From Phenylobacterium deserti (GTDB lineage Bacteria > Pseudomonadota > Alphaproteobacteria > Caulobacterales > Caulobacteraceae): a stretch of DNA of 64,000 nt. The notes beneath the pieces were generated by a model, which ran no database searches, was not told where the DNA came from, and worked only from the letters and a program-made list of their open reading frames with translations. Each line of letters starts with the position of its first letter. Position 1 is the first letter of the stretch. Shown here piece by piece: positions 20,133-30,603 of the stretch. Both the position numbers and the translations under genes were made by a program. The stretch covers positions 1-64,000 of the forward strand of contig CAMCIK010000008.1 in NCBI GenBank assembly GCA_945874825.1, in the 5' to 3' direction.

Positions 20133-20608
20133 GGCGCATACCGCCCCGGTGCGTTGTCGCCGCGCCATTCGCCCTGGGCCTTCAGGGACTCGCTGACCTG
20201 CTTGGGCATGTAGTTTTCATCGTGCTTGGCCAAAACCTGGCGCGCCTCGAAGATGCCATCCTGGCGGAAGGTTCCGGTGGCCACGATCCCCTGTCCCTCC
20301 CGGAACAGGTCCGGCAGGTCGCCCTGGTAATGGACCCGGTCGGTGGCCCGATTGTCCCTGACAGTGAACTCGACGCGCCCGTCGGCGTGCTTGACCACGC
20401 TGCCGTCGACGACAAGGCCGCCCAGCTGCACGGACCGTCCCGGCGGCGGCTTGGCGGCGTCGGCCTGGGCGGGCGTGTAGAAGTAGGAGATCGACCCGCG
20501 GAGCCCCCAGAGGGTGAGGCCTACCGCCAGGACCAGGACCGGTGCCACCACCGCGAGGATGGTCAGCCGCCGTCTTGCCCGGGGAGATCTCGGAAGGAGA
20601 CCGCTCAT
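20129..20608 (-). CDS. ccmE: Cytochrome c maturation chaperone CcmE (CycJ)
   Basis: RRRLTILAVVAPVLVLAVGL, heme-binding VLAKHDENYMPKQV. Confidence 0.96.
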   Translation of the reverse strand: MSGLLPRSPRARRRLTILAVVAPVLVLAVGLTLWGLRGSISYFYTPAQADAAKPPPGRSVQLGGLVVDGSVVKHADGRVEFTVRDNRATDRVHYQGDLPDLFREGQGIVATGTFRQDGIFEARQVLAKHDENYMPKQVSESLKAQGEWRGDNAPGRYAP

Positions 20609-21678
20609 TTCATGGGCTCCGTGCGGGCCGCGGCTTCCAGGCGCCCAAGGATGTCGGCCTTGCCGGAATAGCGCTGACGGGCCTGTTCGAGGGCGGCGTC
20701 GCGCTTTGTGGCATCGCCCAGGACGGCATAGGAGCGAACCAGCCGGATCCAGCCCTCCGGGTCGTCCGGATTGGTCTGGAGGCGCTGGGCAAGCCCGGAC
20801 ACCATGCGCCCGATCATCTCCGAGGCTGGACCGTCCGCCACAGGCCCGGCAGGTGCCTGGGCTTCACGGATCGCAGTTTCGATGTCGGCCTGGCGGGGAT
20901 CCCCGGCCGGAAGGTCAGAAGCGATCCCTTGAAGGTCCCGGACCCCGCCCACACGATCGCCCGACGCCGCCCTTGCCCGGGCGAGATGGAAGCGGGAAAC
21001 AAGAGAGCCCGGCGCAAGGCGAAGGGCCGTGACAAGGGCCTCCCGGGCGTCGGGGGTCACCTCACCGCCTGCGCCGCTGATCAGGCTGAGACCCAGCATT
21101 TCCCAGAGGTCGGCCCGTTCCGGCGCGAGCGCGACCGCCCGGCGCAGGGCCTTGGCTGCGGCGGCCGGATTGCCGGACTGGGCTTCGGCGAGGGCGAGGA
21201 ATCGATAGCCCTCGGCCTCGGGACGGACCTTGGTGGCCTGGCGAAGGACAGCGGCCAACTGGGGGGCATCGAGATCGGTGATGGGGCTGGCTCGCCAGGC
21301 TTCCACCCGCCGCAGCAGGGGCTGGTCCGGCAACCCGGGCTGTCCCACGACCAGGTAGCCGGCGAGGGCCAGGACACCGACGGCGGCCGCCGCCGCGAGG
21401 ACGACGGGTCTCTGTGCCTCAGACGCCGTCCAACCAGCCTGCGGGTCCTCTGCGGCCGCCAGCAGGCGCCGTCCGGCCTCGGCGCGGGTGGCGTCCCGCT
21501 CTCCAACCTCCATGAGGCCGCGTGCGGCGAGATCGTCGATTTCGGTCAACTGACGGAGATAGACGTCGAGAGTCGGGTCCACGAGGCCGGATTCCGCAGC
21601 GGACCGGGCTGCCCTGAGGAAGATGACTGCCGCAGCGGCGACCGATAGCAGGCCCGCTGCCGTCCAGAAAACGACCAT
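20605..21678 (-). CDS. ccmI: Cytochrome c maturation protein CcmI (CycH), TPR
   Basis: Two N-terminal TMs plus TPR region (LRLAPGSLVSRFHLARARAASGD); first gene of the ccm run. Confidence 0.92.
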   Translation of the reverse strand: MVVFWTAAGLLSVAAAAVIFLRAARSAAESGLVDPTLDVYLRQLTEIDDLAARGLMEVGERDATRAEAGRRLLAAAEDPQAGWTASEAQRPVVLAAAAAVGVLALAGYLVVGQPGLPDQPLLRRVEAWRASPITDLDAPQLAAVLRQATKVRPEAEGYRFLALAEAQSGNPAAAAKALRRAVALAPERADLWEMLGLSLISGAGGEVTPDAREALVTALRLAPGSLVSRFHLARARAASGDRVGGVRDLQGIASDLPAGDPRQADIETAIREAQAPAGPVADGPASEMIGRMVSGLAQRLQTNPDDPEGWIRLVRSYAVLGDATKRDAALEQARQRYSGKADILGRLEAAARTEPMK

Positions 21679-21727
21679 GGCCGCCGTTTAGCTGGTTTGG
21701 CGCACAAGGGCGAGGGGTACCGTGGCG

Positions 21728-23110
21728 TCAGGTCAGCGCGCGCGGCAGGTCCACCCGGGCGCGCAGGCCGCCGAGGGGAGACTCGGAGAGCTGCAGGTCG
21801 CCGCCGTAGGCCCGGGCGAGGTCCCTGACGATGCTGAGGCCCAGTCCAGAACCGGGGGCCGACTCGTCCAGGCGCGCGCCCCGGGCCATGGCAGCCTCGC
21901 GCTCCGCCGGCGCCAGACCTGGCCCATCATCGTCGATGGTCAGGGCGAGCCTGTCGGTACCGACAGCCTCTGCGACGACCCGAACGCGGCTTCGGCCCCA
22001 CTTGCAGGCGTTCTCGAGGAGGTTCCCCGCCATCTCGAGCATGTCCTGGCGCTCGCCCAGGAAAACAAGTTCCTCAGGGGCGTCCCAGTCGATCCTGGGG
22101 CCCCTCCCCGCATACAGGCGGCCAAGCGTCCGCGCGATCTCGTCGAGCACGGCGGCCACGCCGGTAGACTGGCCCGCCCCGGCATGCCGGGCGGCGGCCC
22201 GGGCCCGCCGGAGGTGATGATCCACCTGCCTCACCATGACCCCGGCCTGCTGCGACACCATGTCGGCCAGAGCGCCCGTCTCCCGGGAGGCGGCAGTGGT
22301 CAACACCGCGAGGGGCGTCTTGAGGGCGTGCGCAAGATTGCCCACATGGGCGCGCTGGCGCTCAAGGGTATCGCGGTTATGGCGCATCAGGGCGTTGAGT
22401 TGGTCCGCCAGGGGTCGCAGCTCGCGCGGATAGGTCCTGAGCAGACTTTCCGCCCGCCCCGACCGGAGGTCCGCGACCTCGTCACTGAGGGCGAAGAGCG
22501 GCCTCAGCCCCAGCCTGACCTGGACCACTACCGCCGCAACCAGGCCTGCTGCCAAAAGGACGAAGACCACCGAGGTCGCGGCGAAGAATCCCCTCACATC
22601 CGCATCGACGGGACGCCGGTCCTCGGCCGCCAGGACGATCACCGGCGCCGGATCGCCGGGGAGGACCAGCCGCGTGGCGCGGACCCGGAGTTTCTGGCCC
22701 GAGGGCCCGGGAACCTCGTAGCTGACCGTGCCGGCGGGCTGGGCCTCCAGCCGCTGCGCCAGACCAGCCGGTGTCGACAGTTCGAGGTCCCAGAGGGACC
22801 GGGACCGGGCGAGCACGGTGCCGACGCCGCCGGTCCGGGGCCTCAGCACCTGCCAGTAGCGACCTGAATAGACCCTAAGGGTCCGCAGGTCGCCGAGGTC
22901 GCGGACGGTGAGCGCATTGCCGGCGGCCGGCTGGGCGGCGGCGGCAAGGCTGTCCGTCAGGTCCGCCAGGCCCTGGTCGAAGCGGCGCAGGGCGGCCTGT
23001 TCGAAAAGCAGGCCGAGCAGAAGGGTCGCTGCAGCCAGGACGGCCGTCAGCCCCACGGCGGCCAGTAGGACCAGCCTTCTGACCAGGGAGGGGCCGGGAG
23101 AGGCAGTCAC
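21728..23110 (-). CDS. Sensor histidine kinase (PhoQ-like)
   Basis: HVGNLAHALKTPLAVL H-box, NLLENACKWG, DDDGPGL, GSGLGLSIV; overlaps the RR gene by 4 nt. Confidence 0.93.
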   Translation of the reverse strand: MTASPGPSLVRRLVLLAAVGLTAVLAAATLLLGLLFEQAALRRFDQGLADLTDSLAAAAQPAAGNALTVRDLGDLRTLRVYSGRYWQVLRPRTGGVGTVLARSRSLWDLELSTPAGLAQRLEAQPAGTVSYEVPGPSGQKLRVRATRLVLPGDPAPVIVLAAEDRRPVDADVRGFFAATSVVFVLLAAGLVAAVVVQVRLGLRPLFALSDEVADLRSGRAESLLRTYPRELRPLADQLNALMRHNRDTLERQRAHVGNLAHALKTPLAVLTTAASRETGALADMVSQQAGVMVRQVDHHLRRARAAARHAGAGQSTGVAAVLDEIARTLGRLYAGRGPRIDWDAPEELVFLGERQDMLEMAGNLLENACKWGRSRVRVVAEAVGTDRLALTIDDDGPGLAPAEREAAMARGARLDESAPGSGLGLSIVRDLARAYGGDLQLSESPLGGLRARVDLPRALT

Positions 23111-23784
23111 GCGGGCTCAGGTCCCGGGGGGCCGCCCAGCCTGTAGCCGAGGCCCCTCTGGGTGAGGATCCGGTCGGCCCCGATCTTTCGTCGCAGCCGG
23201 GCGATGATCACCTCCATGGTGTTGGAGTCCCGGTCGAAATCCTGATCGTAGAGATGCTCCGTCAGTTCAGTCCGGCTGATCACCCGCCCCGCATGCATCA
23301 TGAGGTAGTGCAGGAGCCGGTACTCCAGGGAAGTCAGGCGTACCAGCTCACCCGCCAGGGTGACGGAGGCCGCGCCGGGATCGAGGACCAGGTCGCCGCT
23401 GCACAGGCTGGCCGTCGCCCGACCTGCCGCCCGCCGCAGGAGCGCCCGAAGCCGGGCCAGCAGTTCGGCGGTATTGAAGGGCTTGGTCAGGTAGTCATCA
23501 CCGCCGGCGTCGAAGCCCGCGACCTTCTCGGCCCACCCGTCCCGGGCGGTGAGGATGAGGACCGGGGTTGAGACCCCCGCCGACCGCCAGCGCCGCAGAA
23601 CAGAAACGCCGTCGACCACCGGCAGGCCCAGGTCCAGCACCACGATGTCGTAGGGTTCGGTTTCCCCCAGGAACCCCGCCTCTCCACCATCGGAGGCCAG
23701 GTCGACGGCGTATCCCGCCTCCGCCAGGGCGAGCTTCAGGCTGCGGGCCAGGTCGGGGTCGTCCTCGACGAGAAGGAGGCGCAC
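23107..23784 (-). CDS. OmpR-family response regulator
   Basis: VRLLLVEDDPDLARSLKLALAEAGY; YDIVVLDLGLPVVDG; winged helix. GTG start inferred. Confidence 0.94.
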   Translation of the reverse strand: MRLLLVEDDPDLARSLKLALAEAGYAVDLASDGGEAGFLGETEPYDIVVLDLGLPVVDGVSVLRRWRSAGVSTPVLILTARDGWAEKVAGFDAGGDDYLTKPFNTAELLARLRALLRRAAGRATASLCSGDLVLDPGAASVTLAGELVRLTSLEYRLLHYLMMHAGRVISRTELTEHLYDQDFDRDSNTMEVIIARLRRKIGADRILTQRGLGYRLGGPPGPEPA

Positions 23785-23788
23785 GGGA

Positions 23789-24124
23789 TCAACCTCCCCT
23801 CTGTTCGAGGATTCGGCCCGTCCGGGCATCCGCCACGAAGACAACCACCCGGTTGTCTGAGGTGCGCCAGGTGATCAGGTAGACGGGTCGGCCGTCGACG
23901 GTCTCGCCGAAACGGGTGTCCAGCTGTTCGCCCGGGGTCCGGGAGGCAATGGTGGCGAGGACCTGGGAAAGGGGTGCCAGGCTTCCCTCACGCACCGCGT
24001 CCCGGGCCCGGTCCTGGTCGGGCCGACGCGTCTGGGCCGTCGACGGTCCGGACGCCCCGGCCAGCAATACCGCAGCCAGCAAGGCCGCCGCCCGGGCGCA
24101 CACGTTCGGAGAGGTCCGGCTCAT
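23789..24124 (-). CDS. PepSY domain-containing periplasmic protein
   Basis: Signal peptide; PLSQVLATIASRTPGEQLDTRFGETVDGRPVYLITWRTSDNRVVVFVADARTGRIL. Confidence 0.82.
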   Translation of the reverse strand: MSRTSPNVCARAAALLAAVLLAGASGPSTAQTRRPDQDRARDAVREGSLAPLSQVLATIASRTPGEQLDTRFGETVDGRPVYLITWRTSDNRVVVFVADARTGRILEQRGG

Positions 24125-24172
24125 GGAGCAATCCTGTGACGGATCGCATGAACCTCGGCTGAACCGCCGCCC

Positions 24173-25096
24173 TCAACGGCGCCGGGGCGCATAGGGCCGG
24201 TCCTCTCGCCAGCGCGTGGCGAAGGCCTCGAGCTGCGGATCCGGGGAGTCAGGAAGCATGAGCTGAATGCGGGCGATGAGGTCGCCCCTGCCACCGCGAC
24301 CGTCGGCAAGCCCCTTGCCCTTCAGCCGAAGGGACTGGCCCGAATTCGCGCCCTTGGGCACCGATATGCTGACGGGCCCGTCGGGCGTCGGAGCCTGGAC
24401 CCGTCCGCCGAGCACGGCGTCCGGGATGGCGACCGGCAGGTCCATCACGAGTTGCTCACCTTCCTTGCGGAAGACAGGGTGAGGCCGGATCACCAGTTCG
24501 ATCAGGGCGTCGCCCTTGCCGCCGCGCCCCACCCCGCCATGCCCCCTCAGACGAAGGGTCTGGCCATCGCCCGCGCCTGCGGGGATGGTGACGTCGAGGG
24601 TGCGTCCGTCCTGGAAGGAGATGCGCTTCTTGCCGCCGAGTATGGCCTCCTCGAGGTCGACCTCCAGGCGGGCTCGGACATCGGATCCACGAGCCGAGAA
24701 CCCGGGGCCAGGGCCCGTCTCGCCGCGGGTACCTGCACGGCCGCCCCGGCGTCCGAACATCTCGCCCAGGATATCGCTGAAGTCGGCGGACTCGAATCCG
24801 CCCCCGCCGAAGCCCGGCCCTTGGCCGCCGCCCTGGCCGCCCGGGAAGCCCCGGAAGACCTCGCGGCCATCGGCGTCAATCTCGCCGGCGTCGAACTTGC
24901 GGCGCTTGTCGACGTCCCCGAGGAGGTCAAAGGCCCCGCTGACCTGCTTGAACCGCTCTTCGGAGGCCTTGTCGCCTGGATTGGCGTCCGGGTGATGCTT
25001 CTTGGCCAGTTTCCGAAAGGCCTTGCGGATGTCATCGGCCCCGGCGTTACGCGGAACGCCGAGCACCTCGTAGGGATCTCGCGCCACGGGGGTCAC
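24173..25096 (-). CDS. DnaJ C-terminal domain protein (CbpA-like J-domain co-chaperone)
   Basis: DPYEVLGVPRNAGADDIRKAFRKLAKKHHPDANPGD J-domain with HPD; G/F region; DnaJ_C. Confidence 0.95.
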   Translation of the reverse strand: MTPVARDPYEVLGVPRNAGADDIRKAFRKLAKKHHPDANPGDKASEERFKQVSGAFDLLGDVDKRRKFDAGEIDADGREVFRGFPGGQGGGQGPGFGGGGFESADFSDILGEMFGRRGGRAGTRGETGPGPGFSARGSDVRARLEVDLEEAILGGKKRISFQDGRTLDVTIPAGAGDGQTLRLRGHGGVGRGGKGDALIELVIRPHPVFRKEGEQLVMDLPVAIPDAVLGGRVQAPTPDGPVSISVPKGANSGQSLRLKGKGLADGRGGRGDLIARIQLMLPDSPDPQLEAFATRWREDRPYAPRRR

Positions 25097-25195
25097 CTCA
25101 GCTGGGAAAACAAACCGGCTTCTGAGTTAGGGTCCGACGTCAGGTCCGCAAGGGCAAGTGTTGCAAAAATGCGACGCCCAGGATGCTCCAGCGCC

Positions 25196-25660
25196 TCAGG
25201 TGTCCAGACCGCGTTCGGCCAGGAGGTCTGGCGCGGCGTGGTCGACCATGTCATCCTCGTGCTCGAGTTCGGACTCGGAAATCGTCTGTCCCCGCACCGA
25301 CACACCCGCACGGTGCACGCTTTCCGGATCGCCGCTGATCAAAGGATGCCAGTCGGCGAGCCCCCGCCCCTCATGGAGGCGACGATAGGCGCAGGACTTC
25401 GGCATCCACCCGAGCCTGGGGATAAGGGCCGGGGTCAGGGAGATGCAGTCGGGCACCTCGCGCTTGCGGCCGGGATAGTTCGAGCAGCGGCAGCTCTCGG
25501 CATCGAGCAGGCGGCAATGCACCCGGGTCGGGATCACCTCGCCGCTGTCCACGTCCTCGAAGCGGACCAGGCAGCACAGGCCACAGCCATCGCAGAGGCT
25601 TTCCCACTGTTCGCGGGTCATGCGCTCAAGGGGGGTGGTCTCCCAAAAGGGACGCGTCAT
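25196..25660 (-). CDS. YcgN-family cysteine cluster protein (UPF0260)
   Basis: CDGCGLCCLVRFED, CRLLDAESCRCSNYPGRK, DWHPLISGDPESVH. Confidence 0.93.
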   Translation of the reverse strand: MTRPFWETTPLERMTREQWESLCDGCGLCCLVRFEDVDSGEVIPTRVHCRLLDAESCRCSNYPGRKREVPDCISLTPALIPRLGWMPKSCAYRRLHEGRGLADWHPLISGDPESVHRAGVSVRGQTISESELEHEDDMVDHAAPDLLAERGLDT

Positions 25661-25749
25661 GGGGTCTGTCTAGCCGGGAGGCGATGGCGGCGCCACCCCG
25701 AGGGACGGCGGGGCTTGGACGATGGGGCAACGGGGGTTAAGGGGGCGCG

Positions 25750-27561
<1,812 letters not shown>

Positions 27562-28052
27562 GCGGCAGCCGTGGATATCCCTTCACCCCTGATTTTCCTA
27601 AAGGATCCCGCAGACCTCACCGGTGATCCACACCTCGTCCACAGACCCTGCACGCATACGTCCACCGCGCCGGACCCCAGGGGCCTTGCGCCACGGGGTG
27701 CCGAGTGGGAGCGTCGTCTTGTCGAAAGGCGACGCGTGGTGACGGAAGGGGTAACCCGGACGGGGCCGAGCGGAGGGGCCGGATCGGAGTGGTGATCGGG
27801 GGCGACCCTGGGAGCCGTTCAGGATCGCGGTCCCGGGCGCGGCGGGAAGGGCGGGGCGACCCGTCGGACTGCAGCCAACCTGCCTCGGGACTCAGATCTC
27901 CCAACGGATCTGAAAGCGGGCGGCGGACCGGGCAACCGGTGCGTCGCCCTCTTGCTTTTTGGGCCTGTGCCCCAGGGGTCTGGTTCGCGGTTGCCTTCCC
28001 CTGAAAGGCGCCTAGTTTGCCCGGGAGGACCCAGACCCCCGGAGGCCGCGTC

Positions 28053-29060
28053 GTGAAGCTGTTCAGGACATTCACAATCCTCGCCATCGCCGCGCTCGCC
28101 TGGGCCTGCTCGCCCCGGCAGGACGCAGGCGCGGCGGATGCGGACGCTGGCGTGATCCGGTTCGCCACCGACTGGCGTGCCCAGGCTGAACAGGGCGGCT
28201 TCTACCAGGCGCTGGCAACGGGCGAGTACGAGAAGCGGGGCCTGAAGGTCCAGATCATCCAGGGCGGGCCGGGCGTGAATGTCCCGCAATTGCTCGCCGC
28301 CGGCGCCGTCGAGGCCGGCATGGGCTCCAACAGCTTCATCGCCCTCAACCTGGCCGGCGAGGGCGTGCCGGTCCGCGCCGTCGCGGCCATGATGCAGAAG
28401 GATCCCCAGGTCCTGATCGCCCACCCCGACCAGGGGATCGAGCGGATCGAGGATCTCAAGGGCCGTCCCATCCTGCTGTCCGACGCCTCGGTCACGGCTT
28501 TCTGGGTCTGGCTGAAGTCGAAATACGGGTTCGAGGACTCCCAGATCCGGAAGTACACCTTCAACTCCGCCCCCTTCCTCGCTGACAAGTCAGTGGCCCA
28601 GCAGGGGTACCTGACCAGCGAGCCTTTCACGATCGAGAAAACCGCAGGACTGAAGCCCCGGGTCTTCCTGCTGGCCGACAACGGCTATCCGTCCTACGCG
28701 GCCATGATCTTCTTTCCCCAGTCGCTGATCGACAAGGATCCGGCCCGGGTCCGCGCCTTCGTCGAGGCGAGCGCCGCCGGCTGGAAGTCCTACCTGACGG
28801 GAGACCCGAAGCCTGGCGACGCCCTGATCCTCAAGGACAATCCGGAGATGAGCCAGGACCTGCTCGACCAGGCCCGGGAAAAGATGCGCCAGTACAACCT
28901 GGTCGAAGGTGGAGACGCCGCCACGGGCGGGATCGGCGTGATGACCGAGGGACGCTGGAAGGCCTTCGCCGAGATGGCGATCGCCCAGGGCGTCTATTCC
29001 AAGGACCTCGACCACACAAAGGCCTACACCCTCGACTTCGTCCGGCCCGCGGGAAAGTAG
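28053..29060 (+). CDS. ABC transporter substrate-binding lipoprotein (NitT/TauT, NMT1-like)
   Basis: Lipobox ALAWAC; VIRFATDWRAQAEQGGFYQALATGEYEKRGLKVQI; GTG start. Confidence 0.9.
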   Translation: MKLFRTFTILAIAALAWACSPRQDAGAADADAGVIRFATDWRAQAEQGGFYQALATGEYEKRGLKVQIIQGGPGVNVPQLLAAGAVEAGMGSNSFIALNLAGEGVPVRAVAAMMQKDPQVLIAHPDQGIERIEDLKGRPILLSDASVTAFWVWLKSKYGFEDSQIRKYTFNSAPFLADKSVAQQGYLTSEPFTIEKTAGLKPRVFLLADNGYPSYAAMIFFPQSLIDKDPARVRAFVEASAAGWKSYLTGDPKPGDALILKDNPEMSQDLLDQAREKMRQYNLVEGGDAATGGIGVMTEGRWKAFAEMAIAQGVYSKDLDHTKAYTLDFVRPAGK

Positions 29061-29063
29061 GTC

Positions 29064-29813
29064 GTGACGCCCACCGTCGCCCTTCAGGACGTCGAAGTCG
29101 ACTACCGGGGTCGGGGCCGCGCCCTCGGGCCCGTGACCCTGACCATTGAGGCGGGCGAGATCGTCGCTCTTGTCGGCCCCTCGGGCTGCGGCAAGTCCAC
29201 GGCGCTCCGGCTTCTCGCCGGCCTGGAACCGGCCACCCGAGGACAGGTCCATCGGGCTGTGGGGCGAGGCGAGACGTCTGTGGTCTTCCAGGCCCCGACC
29301 CTGGCGCCCTGGATGAGCGCCGCCGCCAACGTGGCCCTGCCCCTTGAGCTCTCAGGGACCCCACGGCCCGAGGCGCAGGCCCGGGCGACCGAGGCCCTGG
29401 CGCGGGTGGGTCTGGCCGGTGCCGGGGAGTCGCGGCCCGCCCAGCTTTCCGGGGGCATGGCCATGCGTACCTCCCTGGCGCGCGCACTGGTGACCCAGCC
29501 GCGCCTGCTGATGCTGGACGAGCCCTTCGCCGCCCTTGACGAGATCACCCGGCGCACCCTGGCCGACGACGTCCTTCACCTGTGGTCCGAGACCCGGCCG
29601 GCGATCGTCTTCGTCACCCACAATGTCGAGGAAGCCGCATACATGGCCAGCCGGATCGTGGTCCTGACCCGCGGCCCGGGGCGTGTCGCCGGCGAGGTCC
29701 GGGTCGACGCCCCCCTGCCCAGGCCCCCGGGCTTCCGGGCCAAGCCGGTCTTCGCTGAGGCGGCGGAGGCCGTGTCCGCCCTCCTCGCCGCAGGCTCAGA
29801 GGCCGTCGCATGA
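29064..29813 (+). CDS. ABC transporter ATP-binding protein (NitT/TauT type)
   Basis: GPSGCGKSTALRLLAGLEP, LSGGMAMRTSLARALVTQPRLLMLDEPFAALDE. Confidence 0.95.
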   Translation: MTPTVALQDVEVDYRGRGRALGPVTLTIEAGEIVALVGPSGCGKSTALRLLAGLEPATRGQVHRAVGRGETSVVFQAPTLAPWMSAAANVALPLELSGTPRPEAQARATEALARVGLAGAGESRPAQLSGGMAMRTSLARALVTQPRLLMLDEPFAALDEITRRTLADDVLHLWSETRPAIVFVTHNVEEAAYMASRIVVLTRGPGRVAGEVRVDAPLPRPPGFRAKPVFAEAAEAVSALLAAGSEAVA

Positions 29814-30577
29814 AGCGGGTCGTCGACGCCCTGGCCCCGGCGGCGCTGATCCTTTTGCTCCTGGCGGGCTGGGAGGCGGCGTGTCGCCTGACAGGTGTTC
29901 CTGCCTACTTCCTACCGCCGCCCTCGAAGGTGATGCTGGCCGCCGCATCCGGACTGACGGTCCTGGTGCCCGCCGCCTGGAATACCCTCTCCGTAGCCCT
30001 GGTCGCCCTTGTCCTCGCCGCCGGGGCTGCCCTGGCCCTGGCCCTGCTGGTCGGCCTGAGCCCGCTTCTGGAGCGCGCCGTACGCCCGCTGGCCTCCGCC
30101 CTCCAGGTCACGCCGGTGGTGGCGGTGGCACCTCTGATCCTTATCTGGGCCGGGATCGACCATCCCGAGCGCGCGGTGATCGCCCTGGCGGTCCTGGTGG
30201 CCTTCTTCCCGATCTTTTCCGGAACGGTGACCGGTCTCAGGTCTGCGGACCCGGACCTCGAGCGGCTGTTTGATCTCTATGGCGCCAGTCGCCTGCAGAG
30301 GGTCCTCAGGCTGCGGCTACCTGCGGCGGTTCCCTTCCTGATGGAAGGCCTGAAGGTCGGAGCCGGCCTGGCTATCATCGGGGCGGTGGTGGCTGAGTTC
30401 GCTGCGGGCTCCGGGGGAGTCCGGGGCCTCGCCTGGCAGATCTTGGACGCGGGCAACAAGCTGCAGACTGACCGGATGATCGCCGCCCTTGTGGTCTTGG
30501 CGGTGATGGGTGTCGCGGTCCACGCAGGGCTCGAGCGGCTGGAGGGCGCGGGGCTGAGGTGGTGGCGTGGCCGTTAG
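29810..30577 (+). CDS. ABC transporter permease (SsuC/TauC-like)
   Basis: Polytopic; EAA-loop-like region DLYGASRLQRVLRLRLPAAVPFLMEGLKVG. Confidence 0.93.
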   Translation: MKRVVDALAPAALILLLLAGWEAACRLTGVPAYFLPPPSKVMLAAASGLTVLVPAAWNTLSVALVALVLAAGAALALALLVGLSPLLERAVRPLASALQVTPVVAVAPLILIWAGIDHPERAVIALAVLVAFFPIFSGTVTGLRSADPDLERLFDLYGASRLQRVLRLRLPAAVPFLMEGLKVGAGLAIIGAVVAEFAAGSGGVRGLAWQILDAGNKLQTDRMIAALVVLAVMGVAVHAGLERLEGAGLRWWRGR

Positions 30578-30603
30578 GCCGAGGTTAACGGCCGCTCCCT
30601 AGT

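Noticed and set aside
27562-28052. Possible TPP or FMN riboswitch upstream of the NMT1-like transporter
   Set aside because: Looked for the conserved TPP and FMN core motifs by eye and did not find them; a covariance-model scan would be needed.
27617-28168. 183-aa minus-strand ORF in the long intergenic region
   Set aside because: Compositionally biased (Arg/Pro/Ser/Ala), extends antisense into the binding-protein gene, no domain or RBS evidence.
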